In this document: positions 1-9,113 of the stretch, piece by piece
How positions within the stretch are numbered: the stretch's first letter is position 1
Layout of the letters: every line of letters starts with the position of its first letter
Source of the DNA: Streptomyces roseofulvus
GTDB lineage: Bacteria > Actinomycetota > Actinomycetes > Streptomycetales > Streptomycetaceae
Length of the DNA stretch: 64,000 bases
Assembly (NCBI RefSeq): GCF_039534915.1
Contig: NZ_BAAAWE010000001.1
Coordinates: 3,720,001 to 3,784,000, forward strand
Direction of reading: 5' to 3'
Notes under the pieces: generated by a model
What the model was told of the DNA's origin: nothing
What the model saw: only the letters and a program-made list of their open reading frames with translations
Databases searched by the model: none
Translations under genes and position numbers: made by a program

Positions 1-1
1 C

Positions 2-1609
2 GTCCTCCTGCTCCTCCTCGCCCACGGCCTCAAGCGGCACAAGCGCCGCGCCTGGCGGGCCGTCGTCCTGCTCCTCCCCCTCGGCGCCGCCGCCCAGTTC
101 GTCTGGCGCCACTCCGTCCTCGGCTCGCTGCTCTCGCTGGCCCTGCTCGCCCTGCTGCTGCGCCACCGCGACCAGTTCGCCGCCCTCCCCGACCCCCGCA
201 GCCGCTGGCGGGCCCTCGCCAACTTCGTCGTCATGGGCGCCGGCTCGCTCGCCCTCGGCCTCGTCGTCGTCAGCGCCCACCCCCGCCGGGTCGTCGGCGA
301 CCCCAGCCTCACCGACCGCCTCGAACACGTCCTCCTCGGACTCTTCGGCGTCGAGGGCCCCGTCGCCTACACCCACGGCGCCGACTGGACCGTCGGCTAC
401 TCACTCGGCGCCCTCGGCATGCTCACCGCCCTCACCACGATCTACCTCGCGCTCCGCCCCGAACACCCCGCCGCCCGCCTCACCCACGAGGACGAGACCG
501 CCCTCCGCGCCCTCCTCGACCGGCACGGCGGCCGCGACTCCCTCGGCCACTTCGCCCTCCGCCACGACAAGGGCGTCGTCTTCTCCCCCAGCGGCAAGGC
601 CGCCGTCTGCTACCGCGTCGTCTCCGGCGTCATGCTCGCCAGCGGCGACCCCATCGGCGACGTCGAGGCCTGGCCCGGCGCCATCGAACGCTTCATGGAC
701 GAGGCCCGCGCCCACTCCTGGACCCCCGCCGTCATGGGCTGCTCCGAGACCGGCGGCCAGGTCTGGACCCGCGAGACCGGCCTCGACGCCCTCGAACTCG
801 GCGACGAGGCCGTCATCGACGTCGACGCCTTCTCCCTCTCCGGCCGCGCCATGCGCAACGTCCGCCAGATGGTCAAGCGGATCGAACGCAACGGCTACAC
901 CACGCGCGTGCGCCGGGTCCGCGACCTCGACGCCGACGAACTCGACCTCGTCCGCCGGGCCGCCGCCGACTGGCGCGGCACCGACACCGAACGCGGCTTC
1001 TCCATGGCCCTCGGCCGCATCGGCGCCCCCGGCGACGGCGACGCCGTCATAGCGACCGCCCACCTCACCGACCCGGACGGCGGCCCCGAAGGCCCCTACG
1101 GCGACCTCAAAGCCATGATCCACTTCGTGCCCTGGGGCCCCGACGGCATGTCCCTGGAACTCATGCGCCGCGACCGCTCCGCCGACCCCGGCATGAACGA
1201 GCTCCTCATCGTCGCCGCCCTCCAGGCCGCCCCCGCCCTCGGCATCCGGCGCGTCTCCCTCAACTTCGCCATGTTCCGCTCCACCCTCGCCCGCGGCGAA
1301 CGGATCGGCGCCGGCCCCGTCCTCCGGGTCTGGCGCGGCCTGCTCCTCTTCCTCTCCCGCTGGTTCCAGATCGAGTCGCTCTACAAGTTCAACGCCAAGT
1401 TCCAGCCGCGCTGGGAACCCCGCTTCGTCGTCTACCGCGCCGGCCGCGACCTCCCCCGCATCGGCCTCGCCGCCATGCAGGCCGAAGGCTTCCTCACCCT
1501 CGCCCTGCCGCGCCCCTTCGCCCGCCGCCGCCCCGCCAGGACCCCCCGCCCCTGCGCCCACGTCGTCACCCCGCGCGGCACCCGCGAGCACGAGGTCAGC
1601 GCGGCCTGA
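2..1609 (+). CDS. Phosphatidylglycerol lysyltransferase-type membrane protein (DUF2156), 5' partial
   Basis: The frame is open from the first bases of the window, so the true start lies upstream; 535 residues are visible. The first 140 or so contain hydrophobic membrane segments, and the rest is a cytoplasmic GNAT-like DUF2156 domain as in MprF/LysX proteins, with a basic RNVRQMVKRIERNGY stretch and the typical SLNFAMFRSTLARGE block near the C-terminus. Such proteins transfer lysine or another amino acid from aminoacyl-tRNA to phosphatidylglycerol, which lowers surface negative charge and sensitivity to cationic peptides. No tRNA synthetase domain follows, so it is the MprF-like rather than the LysX-fused form. 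It lies 37 bp upstream of folP on the same strand. The amino acid used cannot be told from sequence. Confidence 0.85.
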   Translation, partial: VLLLLLAHGLKRHKRRAWRAVVLLLPLGAAAQFVWRHSVLGSLLSLALLALLLRHRDQFAALPDPRSRWRALANFVVMGAGSLALGLVVVSAHPRRVVGDPSLTDRLEHVLLGLFGVEGPVAYTHGADWTVGYSLGALGMLTALTTIYLALRPEHPAARLTHEDETALRALLDRHGGRDSLGHFALRHDKGVVFSPSGKAAVCYRVVSGVMLASGDPIGDVEAWPGAIERFMDEARAHSWTPAVMGCSETGGQVWTRETGLDALELGDEAVIDVDAFSLSGRAMRNVRQMVKRIERNGYTTRVRRVRDLDADELDLVRRAAADWRGTDTERGFSMALGRIGAPGDGDAVIATAHLTDPDGGPEGPYGDLKAMIHFVPWGPDGMSLELMRRDRSADPGMNELLIVAALQAAPALGIRRVSLNFAMFRSTLARGERIGAGPVLRVWRGLLLFLSRWFQIESLYKFNAKFQPRWEPRFVVYRAGRDLPRIGLAAMQAEGFLTLALPRPFARRRPARTPRPCAHVVTPRGTREHEVSAA

Positions 1610-1646
1610 AACCGCCCCTCACCGCGACGGGCCCTACGCTGGTCGT

Positions 1647-2510
1647 ATGAGTACGACGATCGACCGGGGCGCCCCCCTCGGCCTCCCCGAGTGGGACCGC
1701 TGCGCGGTCATGGGCGTGGTCAACGTGACCCCGGACTCCTTCTCCGACGGCGGCCGCTGGTTCGACACCACGGCCGCCGTCAAGCACGGCCTCGACCTCG
1801 TCGCCGAGGGAGCCGACCTCGTCGACGTCGGCGGCGAGTCCACCCGGCCCGGCGCCACCCGCGTCGACGAGGACGAGGAGCTCCGCCGGGTCGTCCCCGT
1901 CGTCCGCGGCCTCGCCGCCGAAGGCGTCACCGTCTCCGTCGACACCATGCGGGCCTCCGTCGCCGCCGCCGCCGTCGCGGCCGGCGCCTCCCTCGTCAAC
2001 GACGTCAGCGGCGGCCTCGCCGACCCCGGCATGGTCCCCGCCGTCGCCGCCGCCGAGGTCCCCTTCGTCGTCATGCACTGGCGCGGCTTCAGCGAGAACA
2101 TGAACAGCCTCGCCGTCTACGACGACGTCGTCACCGAGGTCGTCACCGAGCTCCGCACCCGGATGGAGGCCGTCGTCGACGGCGGCATCGCCCCCGAGCG
2201 GATCGTCATCGACCCCGGCCTCGGCTTCGCCAAGCTCGCCCCCCACGACCTCGCCCTCGTCGCCCACCTCCCCGAGCTGCGCGCCCTGGGCCGCCCCCTC
2301 CTCGTCGCCGCCTCCCGCAAACGGTTCCTCGGCCACGTCCTCACCCGCGAACCCGGCGCCACCCCGCCGCCCGCCCGCGAGCGCGACGCCGCCACCGCCG
2401 CCGTCTCCGCCCTCGCCGCCCACGAGGGCGCCTGGGCCGTCCGCGTCCACGAGGTCCGGGCCACCGCCGACGCCGTCCGCGTCGCCCGCGCCGTCGAAGG
2501 AGCCCGGTGA
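1647..2510 (+). CDS. folP: Dihydropteroate synthase
   Basis: Condenses 6-hydroxymethyl-7,8-dihydropterin pyrophosphate with p-aminobenzoate to give dihydropteroate; it is the sulfonamide target. The 287-residue length is normal. Both family signatures are present: MGVVNVTPDSFSDGG at residues 22-36 and GADLVDVGGESTRPGA at about 55-70, and the substrate-binding ASRKRF motif is near residue 220. It is the first gene of a compact folate group, with its TGA overlapping the GTG of the next gene. The start ATG at 1647 leaves a 37 bp gap after the lysyltransferase gene. Confidence 0.97.
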   Translation: MSTTIDRGAPLGLPEWDRCAVMGVVNVTPDSFSDGGRWFDTTAAVKHGLDLVAEGADLVDVGGESTRPGATRVDEDEELRRVVPVVRGLAAEGVTVSVDTMRASVAAAAVAAGASLVNDVSGGLADPGMVPAVAAAEVPFVVMHWRGFSENMNSLAVYDDVVTEVVTELRTRMEAVVDGGIAPERIVIDPGLGFAKLAPHDLALVAHLPELRALGRPLLVAASRKRFLGHVLTREPGATPPPARERDAATAAVSALAAHEGAWAVRVHEVRATADAVRVARAVEGAR

Positions 2511-3004
2511 CGGGCGGGCGCGAGCCCGGACGCGCCGCCGACCGGGACGCCGTGGAGGCCGCCAACACCGCCTTCTACACGGCGATGGAGGAAGGCGACT
2601 TCGAACGGCTCGAACAGCTCTGGCTCGACGACGGCACCACCGACATCTCCTGCGTGCACCCCGGCTGGCCGGTCCTCACCGGCCGCGGCGAGGTGCTCCG
2701 CTCGTACGCGCTGATCATGGCGCACACCGACTACATCCAGTTCTTCCTCACCGACGTCCGCGTCTCCCTCTCCGGCGACACCGCCCTCGTCACCTGCACC
2801 GAGAACATCCTCAGCGGCGGCCCCGCCGAGGACGGCGCCGAGCTCGGCCCCCTCGTCGGCCAGCTCGTCGTCGCCACCAACGCCTTCCGCCGGACCCCCG
2901 AGGGCTGGCGGATCTGGTCGCACCACGCCTCCCCCGTCATCGCGGAAGCGGACGACGGCACGCCCCCCGCGGCCGGTGACGCCGACCCCGGACCCTCCGC
3001 CTGA
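2507..3004 (+). CDS. SnoaL/NTF2-fold protein inside the folate operon
   Basis: A 165-residue protein of the nuclear-transport-factor-2-like superfamily (SnoaL-like domain), with the usual opening ANTAFYTAMEEGDFERLEQLW, a VHPGWPVLTGRGEVLRSY block and a C-terminal WRIWSHHASPV strand. The GTG start at 2507 was chosen because it overlaps the folP stop codon (GTGA), which implies translational coupling; an in-frame open stretch extends further upstream but lies wholly inside folP. The protein occurs at this place in streptomycete folate clusters (from memory), but its role is not established. A small-molecule binding or enzymatic role beside folate synthesis is an inference from position only. Confidence 0.85.
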   Translation: MTGGREPGRAADRDAVEAANTAFYTAMEEGDFERLEQLWLDDGTTDISCVHPGWPVLTGRGEVLRSYALIMAHTDYIQFFLTDVRVSLSGDTALVTCTENILSGGPAEDGAELGPLVGQLVVATNAFRRTPEGWRIWSHHASPVIAEADDGTPPAAGDADPGPSA

Positions 3005-3115
3005 CAGCCCCGACAGCAAGCGCTGTCGGTGCCCGCAGGTAGATTCGATGGAGGACACCCGGCCGTCCGCACCCGGCTGCGTGCCTCCGCAACTACGACA
3101 GCAGGAGTGATTCGC

Positions 3116-3475
3116 GTGGATCGTGTCGCGCTGCGCGGCCTCAAGGCCCGAGGTCACCACGGCGTCTTCCCCAAGGAGCGCGAGGAGGGGCAGACCTTCA
3201 TCGTGGACCTGGTCCTCGGCCTCGACACCCGCCCGGCGGCCGCCGACGACGACCTCACCAAGACCGTCCACTACGGCGTCGTCGCCGAGGAGGTCGTCGA
3301 CGTCGTCCAGGGCGAACCCGTCGATCTGATCGAGACGCTCGCGGAGCGCATCGCCCAGCAGTGTCTCAGCCACGCCGGCGTCCAGGAGGTGGAGGTGGTC
3401 GTCCACAAGCCGGACGCCCCCATCACCGTCCCCTTCGACGACGTCACCGTCACGATCACCCGGAGCCGACGATGA
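3116..3475 (+). CDS. folB: Dihydroneopterin aldolase
   Basis: Cleaves 7,8-dihydroneopterin to 6-hydroxymethyl-dihydropterin and glycolaldehyde. The predicted 119 residues match the normal FolB length. Typical elements are GHHGVFPKERE near residues 13-23 and the VHKPDAPI motif near residue 100, which carries the catalytic lysine. The GTG at 3116 was preferred over longer in-frame starts because it follows a GGAG ribosome site and gives the family N-terminus (MDRVALRGLKARGHHG). The stop codon overlaps the folK start (ATGA). Confidence 0.96.
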   Translation: MDRVALRGLKARGHHGVFPKEREEGQTFIVDLVLGLDTRPAAADDDLTKTVHYGVVAEEVVDVVQGEPVDLIETLAERIAQQCLSHAGVQEVEVVVHKPDAPITVPFDDVTVTITRSRR

Positions 3476-4071
3476 AGCCGACCCAGAGCGACCCCACCGT
3501 CCAGCCCGTACCCGCCTCGGTCGTCGCGGCCGTCGACGCCGCCGACAGCACCCTCTCCAACCCGCACTGGGCCGTCCTCGCCCTCGGCGCCAACCTCGGC
3601 AACCGCCTGGAGAACCTCCAGGGAGCCGTCGACGCCCTCGCCGACACCCCCGGCCTGCGCGTCAAGGCCGTCTCGCCGGTCTACGAGACCGAGCCCTGGG
3701 GCGTCGAGCCGGGCAGCCAGCCCTCGTACCTCAACGCCGTCGCCGTGGTGCGGACCACCCTCCCGCCCTCCTCGCTCCTGGAGCGCGCCCAGGCCGTCGA
3801 GGAAGCGTTCCTGCGCGTCCGGGACGAGCGCTGGGGCGCCCGCACGCTGGACGTCGACATCATCACGTACGCGGACGTGGTCTCCGACGACCCCGTCCTC
3901 ACCCTCCCGCACCCCCGCGCCCACCAGCGCGCCTTCGTGCTCGCCCCCTGGCACGACGTGGACCCCGAGGCCCAGCTCCCCGGCCACGGCCCCGTGGCGG
4001 CCCTGCTGGCCGCCGTCGACCGCGCCGGCGTGACGCCCCGGACCGAGCTGGAACTCCGTCTCCCCGAGTAG
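3472..4071 (+). CDS. folK: 2-amino-4-hydroxy-6-hydroxymethyldihydropteridine diphosphokinase
   Basis: Transfers pyrophosphate from ATP to 6-hydroxymethyl-dihydropterin, giving the FolP substrate. In this 199-residue protein LGANLGNR is at residues 38-45 and the family signature RWGARTLDVDI at 120-130, including the two metal-binding aspartates. About 30 poorly conserved residues precede the domain. The ATG overlaps the folB stop, so folP, the SnoaL gene, folB and folK form one transcription unit with coupled translation at most junctions. Confidence 0.96.
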   Translation: MKPTQSDPTVQPVPASVVAAVDAADSTLSNPHWAVLALGANLGNRLENLQGAVDALADTPGLRVKAVSPVYETEPWGVEPGSQPSYLNAVAVVRTTLPPSSLLERAQAVEEAFLRVRDERWGARTLDVDIITYADVVSDDPVLTLPHPRAHQRAFVLAPWHDVDPEAQLPGHGPVAALLAAVDRAGVTPRTELELRLPE

Positions 4072-4119
4072 TCGTTACGCTACGTGGCAGACCACCCGCG
4101 ACCACGTGAAGGACACCCG

Positions 4120-4599
4120 GTGAAACAACTGCGGCTCAAGGTGCTCGCCGGACTCTTCGTGGTCGCCGGCATCCTCTCCTGGGGCGCCGCGCGCCTCTGG
4201 GACTCCGTCGGCACGCTCCCCAGCGTGCCGCTCGCCGCGCCCGTCGTCCTCGCCGTGATCGCGGTGGTCCTCACCGCCACCGCCCTCTCGATCCGGGCCC
4301 GCCTCAGGGCCCAGCGGGAGCGCCGCCCCGGCGCCAAGGGCGTCGAACCCCTGATGGCGGCCCGCGCGGTCGTCTTCGGCCAGGCCAGCGCCCTGGTCGC
4401 CGCCCTCGTCGCCGGCCTCTACGGCGGCGTGGGCGTCTTCCTCCTCGGCTCCCTCGACGTCCCCGCCCGCCGCGACCAGGCCCTCTACGCCGCCGCCGCG
4501 GTGGTCGCCGCCTTCGGCGTCATCGCCGCCGCCCTCTTCCTGGAACGCGTCTGCAAGCTCCCCGAGGACGACGACAAGGGCCGCGCCCCCGCCGCCTGA
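4120..4599 (+). CDS. DUF3180 family membrane protein
   Basis: A 159-residue integral membrane protein with four hydrophobic segments (about residues 8-27, 38-60, 88-112 and 123-146) and a charged C-terminal tail. It matches the DUF3180 family that follows folK in many actinobacteria; no activity is known. The GTG at 4120 gives an N-terminus MKQLRLKVLAG that leads straight into the first membrane helix and has a GAAGGA ribosome site 5 bp upstream. The longer reading from 4084 adds only non-conserved residues. It lies 48 bp after folK and is probably co-transcribed with it. Confidence 0.85.
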   Translation: MKQLRLKVLAGLFVVAGILSWGAARLWDSVGTLPSVPLAAPVVLAVIAVVLTATALSIRARLRAQRERRPGAKGVEPLMAARAVVFGQASALVAALVAGLYGGVGVFLLGSLDVPARRDQALYAAAAVVAAFGVIAAALFLERVCKLPEDDDKGRAPAA

Positions 4600-4602
4600 C
4601 CC

Positions 4603-5613
4603 CTACCAGGGCTCCCGGGCCAGGTGCCCGTTCACCAGGAAGGTGGGGTACGGGGCCAGGCGGTAGCCGTAGAAGGTGAAGGGTTTCGCGCCGAGTGCGG
4701 GACGAGGACGGACCTCGCGGATCTGGGCCCAGGACGACTCGGGTGGGTGCAGGGGGTGGTGCTCGGGCGTGAAGGTGCCACGGGTCTGCCAGCGGTCCGA
4801 GACCACGAGCTGGGAGGCGCCCTGGGACCTCGGAGTGAACCGCGCCCCGATGACGCGGGCGAGCTCGGCCAGAAAGGGGGCGTTGGCACTCACGATCATC
4901 CTGCCCGGCCAGGCCTTGATCCGGCAGCCGTCGCCCTCGACGTAACCGTCGAGGAATCCGTTGAAGGTGTCGATGTCGCGGAGCACCACCCGGGGGAAAC
5001 CCTGCCGCAGGTGGTGAGCGTCTCCGCCCACGTAGTGGCGCAGAGCGTCGGAGAGGTACGAGGAGACCACCCTGACCCGGAAGCCGGGAAGGTCCCGCTG
5101 CAGAAAGCCTGATGGCCGGCTGACCGCCTCCAGACGGGCGGGCAGCCCGGTGCAGGCCTTCAGCGCGGTCGCGTACCGCTTCGCGAAAGCTTCCTCGTTC
5201 ACCACGAGGGAGACGTAGTTCTTGCCGACCGTACCGTCGGCGCACGTGGCACCCACGAAGTAGCCGAAGTCGTACCCCGGCCGGATCGTCAGCCGCTCCC
5301 GGCACAGCTTCCGCGCGGGCGTCCACGCGACCGCCGCCCCTGCCGCGTCCGCCGCATGGGTCCACCCGTCCGGCGTGCGCAGCAGCAGGTCCGGGCCGGC
5401 GAGGAACGCCGTGTGGTCGGTGACCACCTCGACGGCGTGGCGCGCCTTGACGGCGGCCACGCCGGTGACGGTGGTCCGCACCGTCCGGTCCCCGTCCAGG
5501 GTCCACACGATGTCACCGGAGGCCACGTTCCTCGCCTGAACGCGGCCTCCGACCAGATTGACGAGCATCTTGCTCGCAAGGCCGTATCCCATACCGCGGA
5601 CGGTAGGGAGCAC
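4603..5613 (-). CDS. Free-standing Hint/LAGLIDADG intein-like homing endonuclease
   Basis: The 336-residue product is built like an intein. A Hint-type N-terminal block (about residues 18-98) contains a VVTDHTAFL motif resembling intein block B and a LLLRTPDGW stretch. Two LAGLIDADG-type helices follow: GYFVGATCADGTVG at 117-130 and GFLDGYVEGDG at 219-229. The C-terminus (YPTFLVNGHLAREPW) resembles intein block F/G. The splicing Cys1/Ser1 and the terminal His-Asn are absent and no host exteins flank it, so it should not splice. It starts at GTG 5613 (ATG 5592 or 5568 are alternatives, none with a good ribosome site) and is wedged between convergent DUF3180 and folE. DNA cleavage activity is inferred from the family. 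Confidence 0.75.
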   Translation of the reverse strand: MLPTVRGMGYGLASKMLVNLVGGRVQARNVASGDIVWTLDGDRTVRTTVTGVAAVKARHAVEVVTDHTAFLAGPDLLLRTPDGWTHAADAAGAAVAWTPARKLCRERLTIRPGYDFGYFVGATCADGTVGKNYVSLVVNEEAFAKRYATALKACTGLPARLEAVSRPSGFLQRDLPGFRVRVVSSYLSDALRHYVGGDAHHLRQGFPRVVLRDIDTFNGFLDGYVEGDGCRIKAWPGRMIVSANAPFLAELARVIGARFTPRSQGASQLVVSDRWQTRGTFTPEHHPLHPPESSWAQIREVRPRPALGAKPFTFYGYRLAPYPTFLVNGHLAREPW

Positions 5614-5629
5614 GGCGGGCGGTTCGCCC

Positions 5630-6235
5630 CTAACGTGCCAGAATCAGGGACATGGCCTCGGCCCTGGTGGTAGCGTCGCGAAGCTGCCCGCGCACCGCCG
5701 AGGTCGTCGTCTTCGCGCCCGGCTTGCGGATGCCGCGCAACGACATGCACATGTGCTCGGCCTCGATCACCACGATCGCCCCGCGCGCCTCGAGAATGCG
5801 CATCAGCGAGTCCGCCACCTGAGTGGTGAGACGTTCCTGCACCTGCGGACGGCGGGCATAGACATCGACCAGACGAGCCAGCTTGGACAGGCCCGTGATC
5901 TTCCCGCTCTCCGCCGGGATGTAGCCCACATGGGCCACCCCGTGGAACGGGAGGAGATGATGTTCACAGAAGCTTACGAGTTCAATGTCCTTCACGAGGA
6001 CCATTTCGTCATGACCAAGGTCAAACGTCGTGGTCAGGACATCCTCGGGCTCCTGTCGCATCCCTGACAGGAGTTCCCTGTACGCACGTGCAACGCGTGC
6101 AGGCGTCTGCTGCAAACCCTCGCGGTCCGGGTCCTCGCCGACCGCGATGAGGAGCTCTCGTACGGCGTTCTCGGCGCGCTTCTCGTCGAACTCGCCGATC
6201 GTGCCCTCGCCGTCCAGCGTCACCGGGTCGGTCAT
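5630..6235 (-). CDS. folE: GTP cyclohydrolase I
   Basis: Converts GTP to 7,8-dihydroneopterin triphosphate, the first step of folate synthesis. The 201-residue protein has the zinc and active-site motif [10 protein letters not shown] at residues 88-97 (Cys90, His92/93), the second zinc ligand in EHMCM at 160-164, and the [10 protein letters not shown]-terminal block. The ATG at 6235 has GAGG 5-8 bp upstream. A longer in-frame reading would run back through the hairpin at 6276-6313 and is rejected. It is transcribed towards ftsH's downstream side and opposite to folP-folK, so folate synthesis is split between two strands. Confidence 0.96.
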   Translation of the reverse strand: MTDPVTLDGEGTIGEFDEKRAENAVRELLIAVGEDPDREGLQQTPARVARAYRELLSGMRQEPEDVLTTTFDLGHDEMVLVKDIELVSFCEHHLLPFHGVAHVGYIPAESGKITGLSKLARLVDVYARRPQVQERLTTQVADSLMRILEARGAIVVIEAEHMCMSLRGIRKPGAKTTTSAVRGQLRDATTRAEAMSLILAR

Positions 6236-6269
6236 CTGTGCCTCGTTCCGTCTGGTCTGACATGGCGCG

Positions 6270-6316
6270 AAAAAAGCCGCGCCCCCACAGGCTAGAACCT
6301 GTGGGGGCGCGGCTTC
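6270..6316 (-). terminator. Strong hairpin terminator between ftsH and folE
   Basis: A perfect 16-bp inverted repeat (arms 6276-6291 and 6298-6313, loop ctagaa) is followed on the - strand by six T residues (6270-6275). It lies 22-65 bp downstream of the ftsH stop and should end ftsH transcripts. It ends only 35 bp before the folE start, so it also occupies the region where a folE promoter or leader would be expected. Confidence 0.9.
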
Positions 6317-6334
6317 CATTCCGGGGGCCGGGGC

Positions 6335-8347
6335 TCAGGGCTCCGGGGTGTCCTCGGGGGCGATGTCGATGCCCTTGGTGGTGTCCACCGGGGCCGTGCC
6401 GTTCGCGCTGTTCGTCAGGGCCAGCTCCTTGGGGGAGAGGACCGGCGGACGCGTGGACGGGGTGCGGCGGGCGGAGCCGGTCCAGGCCGGGCGGGCCGGG
6501 CGCTTGACGATCGGGGCGAAGATCTCGGCGATCTCCTCCTTGCCCAGGGTCTCCTTCTCCAGGAGGGCCAGGACCAGGTTGTCGAGGACGTCGCGGTTCT
6601 CGACAAGGATCTCCCACGCCTCGTTGTGCGCGGTCTCGATGAGTTTCTTGACCTCTTCGTCGACCAGCGCGGCGACCTCTTCCGAGTAGTCGCGCTGGTG
6701 CGACATCTCGCGGCCCAGGAAGGGCTCGGTGTTGTCGCCGCCGAACTTGATGGCGCCGAGCCGCTCGGTCATGCCGTACTGGGTGACCATCGCGCGGGCG
6801 GTGGCCGTGGCCTTCTCGATGTCGTTCGCGGCGCCCGTGGTCGGGTCGTGGAAGACGAGCTCCTCCGCCGCGCGGCCGCCCAGCATGTACGCGAGCTGGT
6901 CGAGCATCTCGTTGCGCGTGGTGGAGTACTTGTCCTCGTCCGGCAGGACCATCGTGTAGCCCAGGGCGCGGCCGCGGGACAGGATGGTGATCTTGTGGAC
7001 GGGGTCGGCGTTGGGCGAGGCCGCCGCGACCAGGGCGTGGCCGCCCTCGTGGTACGCGGTGATCTTCTTCTCCTTGTCCGACATGATCCGGGTCCGCTTC
7101 TGCGGGCCCGCGACCACGCGGTCGATCGCCTCGTCCAGCATGTGGTTGTCGATCAGCTTCTTGTCCGAGCGGGCGGTCAGCAGCGCCGCCTCGTTCAGGA
7201 CGTTGGAGAGATCGGCACCGGTGAAGCCGGGGGTGCGGCGGGCGACGGCGGCGAGGTCGACGTCGGGCGCGACCGGCTTGCCCTTCTGGTGAACCTTGAG
7301 GATCTCCAGACGGCCCTGCATGTCGGGACGGTCGACCGCGATCTGGCGGTCGAAGCGGCCCGGGCGCAGGAGGGCGGGGTCGAGGATGTCGGGGCGGTTG
7401 GTGGCGGCGATCAGGATGACGCCGCCCTTCACGTCGAAGCCGTCCATCTCGACGAGGAGCTGGTTGAGGGTCTGCTCGCGCTCGTCGTGACCGCCGCCGA
7501 GGCCGGCGCCGCGGTGGCGGCCGACCGCGTCGATCTCGTCGACGAAGACGATGGCCGGGGCGTTCGCCTTGGCCTGCTCGAAGAGGTCGCGGACGCGGCT
7601 GGCGCCGACACCGACGAACATCTCGACGAAGTCGGAGCCGGAGATCGAGTAGAAGGGCACCCCGGCCTCGCCGGCGACGGCGCGCGCGAGGAGCGTCTTG
7701 CCGGTTCCGGGCGGGCCGTAGAGCAGGACGCCCTTGGGGATCTTGGCGCCGACGGCCTGGAACTTGGCGGGCTCCTGGAGGAACTCCTTGATCTCGTGGA
7801 GCTCCTCGACGGCCTCGTCCGAGCCGGCGACGTCGGCGAAGGTGGTCTTCGGGGTGTCCTTGGTGATGAGCTTCGCCTTGGACTTGCCGAAGTTCATGAC
7901 CCGGCTGCCGCCGCCCTGCATCTGGTTCATCAGGAAGAGGAAGACGACCACGATGAGGACGAAGGGGAGGAGCGAGAGCAGGATCGAGACGAAGGGCGAC
8001 TGCTTCGTCGGGGAGACGGTGTAGCCGTCCTCGATCTGTCCGGCCTCGAACTTCTCCTGGAGCTTGTCGGCGATGTCGACGCCCTGGCTGCCGATGTAGC
8101 TGGCCTGGATCTTGCTGCTGTCGTTGATCTTGACGTCGCCCTTGAGCTCGATCTTGATCAACTGCTCGTCACCGGTGGTGAGCTTTGCCTGCTTGACCTG
8201 GTTCTTGTCGATCGCCTGGACGACCTTGCCGGTGTCCACCGTCTTGTAGCCCTCGGACGAGCCGACGACCTGCATCAGCACGACCACGGCGAGGACGGCC
8301 AGCACGATCCACATGACCGGCCCACGGAAGTATCGCTTCACGTCCAT
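6335..8347 (-). CDS. ftsH: ATP-dependent zinc metalloprotease FtsH
   Basis: A membrane-bound AAA+ protease that degrades misfolded and regulatory membrane proteins. The 670-residue protein has two transmembrane helices (about 11-28 and 119-141) around an extracytoplasmic domain. Walker A GPPGTGKT is at 211-218, the pore motif FVGVG at 244-248, Walker B VFVDEID at 267-273, the second region of homology around [19 protein letters not shown] at 316-334, and the zinc motif HEGGH at 433-437. The C-terminal tail is Pro/Thr-rich as in other streptomycetes. The ATG at 8347 gives the usual [13 protein letters not shown] start; upstream in-frame sequence overlaps hpt and is a shadow. Confidence 0.96.
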   Translation of the reverse strand: MDVKRYFRGPVMWIVLAVLAVVVLMQVVGSSEGYKTVDTGKVVQAIDKNQVKQAKLTTGDEQLIKIELKGDVKINDSSKIQASYIGSQGVDIADKLQEKFEAGQIEDGYTVSPTKQSPFVSILLSLLPFVLIVVVFLFLMNQMQGGGSRVMNFGKSKAKLITKDTPKTTFADVAGSDEAVEELHEIKEFLQEPAKFQAVGAKIPKGVLLYGPPGTGKTLLARAVAGEAGVPFYSISGSDFVEMFVGVGASRVRDLFEQAKANAPAIVFVDEIDAVGRHRGAGLGGGHDEREQTLNQLLVEMDGFDVKGGVILIAATNRPDILDPALLRPGRFDRQIAVDRPDMQGRLEILKVHQKGKPVAPDVDLAAVARRTPGFTGADLSNVLNEAALLTARSDKKLIDNHMLDEAIDRVVAGPQKRTRIMSDKEKKITAYHEGGHALVAAASPNADPVHKITILSRGRALGYTMVLPDEDKYSTTRNEMLDQLAYMLGGRAAEELVFHDPTTGAANDIEKATATARAMVTQYGMTERLGAIKFGGDNTEPFLGREMSHQRDYSEEVAALVDEEVKKLIETAHNEAWEILVENRDVLDNLVLALLEKETLGKEEIAEIFAPIVKRPARPAWTGSARRTPSTRPPVLSPKELALTNSANGTAPVDTTKGIDIAPEDTPEP

Positions 8348-8397
8348 CCATACGGAGCGAGAACGCCCCGTCCCTCCTGCCCGTAGGTAAATGCCTC

Positions 8398-8437
8398 TGT
8401 GAGAAAAGCGGTGTGAAAAGCGGTGTGAGAAAAGCTG
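8398..8437. repeat. Three tandem copies of a 12-14 bp repeat upstream of ftsH
   Basis: The + strand reads TGTGAGAAAAGCGG, TGTGAAAAGCGG, TGTGAGAAAAGCTG head to tail, in the 185 bp gap between hpt and ftsH and about 50-90 bp before the ftsH start. The run is unusually A-rich for this genome. Such phased copies can be regulator binding sites, but no regulator is known from the sequence. Confidence 0.6.
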
Positions 8438-8532
8438 TTCTTCGGACGGTACCTCAGCATCGTCGCCCGCGACCGCCTTCCCGTGGTTCAACGGAGGGAA
8501 GGCGGTGCGGGTTCCCCGGACACGGGGACCGC

Positions 8533-9087
8533 TCAGCCGCCGTAGACGTGCGGGGCGAGCGTGCCGACGAAGGGGAGGTTCCGGTACTTCTCGGCGTAGT
8601 CGAGGCCGTAGCCGACGACGAACTCGTTGGGGATGTCGAAGCCGATCCACTTGACGTCGATGGCGACCTTGGCGGCCTCCGGCTTGCGCAGCAGGGTGCA
8701 GACCTCCAGGGAGGCCGGCTCGCGCGAGCCGAGGTTCGACAGGAGCCAGGACAGCGTCAGGCCGGAGTCGATGATGTCCTCGACGATCAGGACGTGCTTG
8801 CCCTTGATGTCGGTGTCGAGGTCCTTGAGGATGCGGACGACGCCCGAGGACTGGGTGCCCGCGCCGTAGGAGGAGACGGCCATCCAGTCCATGGTGACGG
8901 GGGTGGACAGGGCGCGCGCCAGGTCCGCCATCACCATCACGGCGCCCTTGAGGACTCCGACGATGAGCAGGTCCTTGCCCGCGTATTCCGCGTCGATCTT
9001 CGCGGCCAGCTCGGCCAGCTTGGCGTCGATCTCTTCCTTGGTGATGAGCACCGACTGGAGGTCGGTGCCCATGTCCTTCTCGTTCAC
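8533..9087 (-). CDS. hpt: Hypoxanthine phosphoribosyltransferase
   Basis: Salvages hypoxanthine and guanine to IMP and GMP with PRPP. The 184-residue protein carries the PRPP-binding signature [14 protein letters not shown] at about residues 99-112, the [11 protein letters not shown] loop at 72-82 and the C-terminal [15 protein letters not shown] block. The GTG at 9087 is used here; the ATG at 9072 (MGTDLQSV), which has AGAAGGA just upstream, is equally possible. It lies 26 bp after tilS on the same strand, and tilS-hpt(-ftsH) is a standard bacterial gene order. Confidence 0.95.
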   Translation of the reverse strand: MNEKDMGTDLQSVLITKEEIDAKLAELAAKIDAEYAGKDLLIVGVLKGAVMVMADLARALSTPVTMDWMAVSSYGAGTQSSGVVRILKDLDTDIKGKHVLIVEDIIDSGLTLSWLLSNLGSREPASLEVCTLLRKPEAAKVAIDVKWIGFDIPNEFVVGYGLDYAEKYRNLPFVGTLAPHVYGG

Positions 9088-9113
9088 CCGGGTCACTTTC
9101 GTTGCAGCGTGCG

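Noticed and set aside
6236..6319. Longer N-terminus for FolE (28 extra residues)
   Set aside because: It would translate through the terminator hairpin, and the family start [10 protein letters not shown] with its own GAGG site is at 6235.
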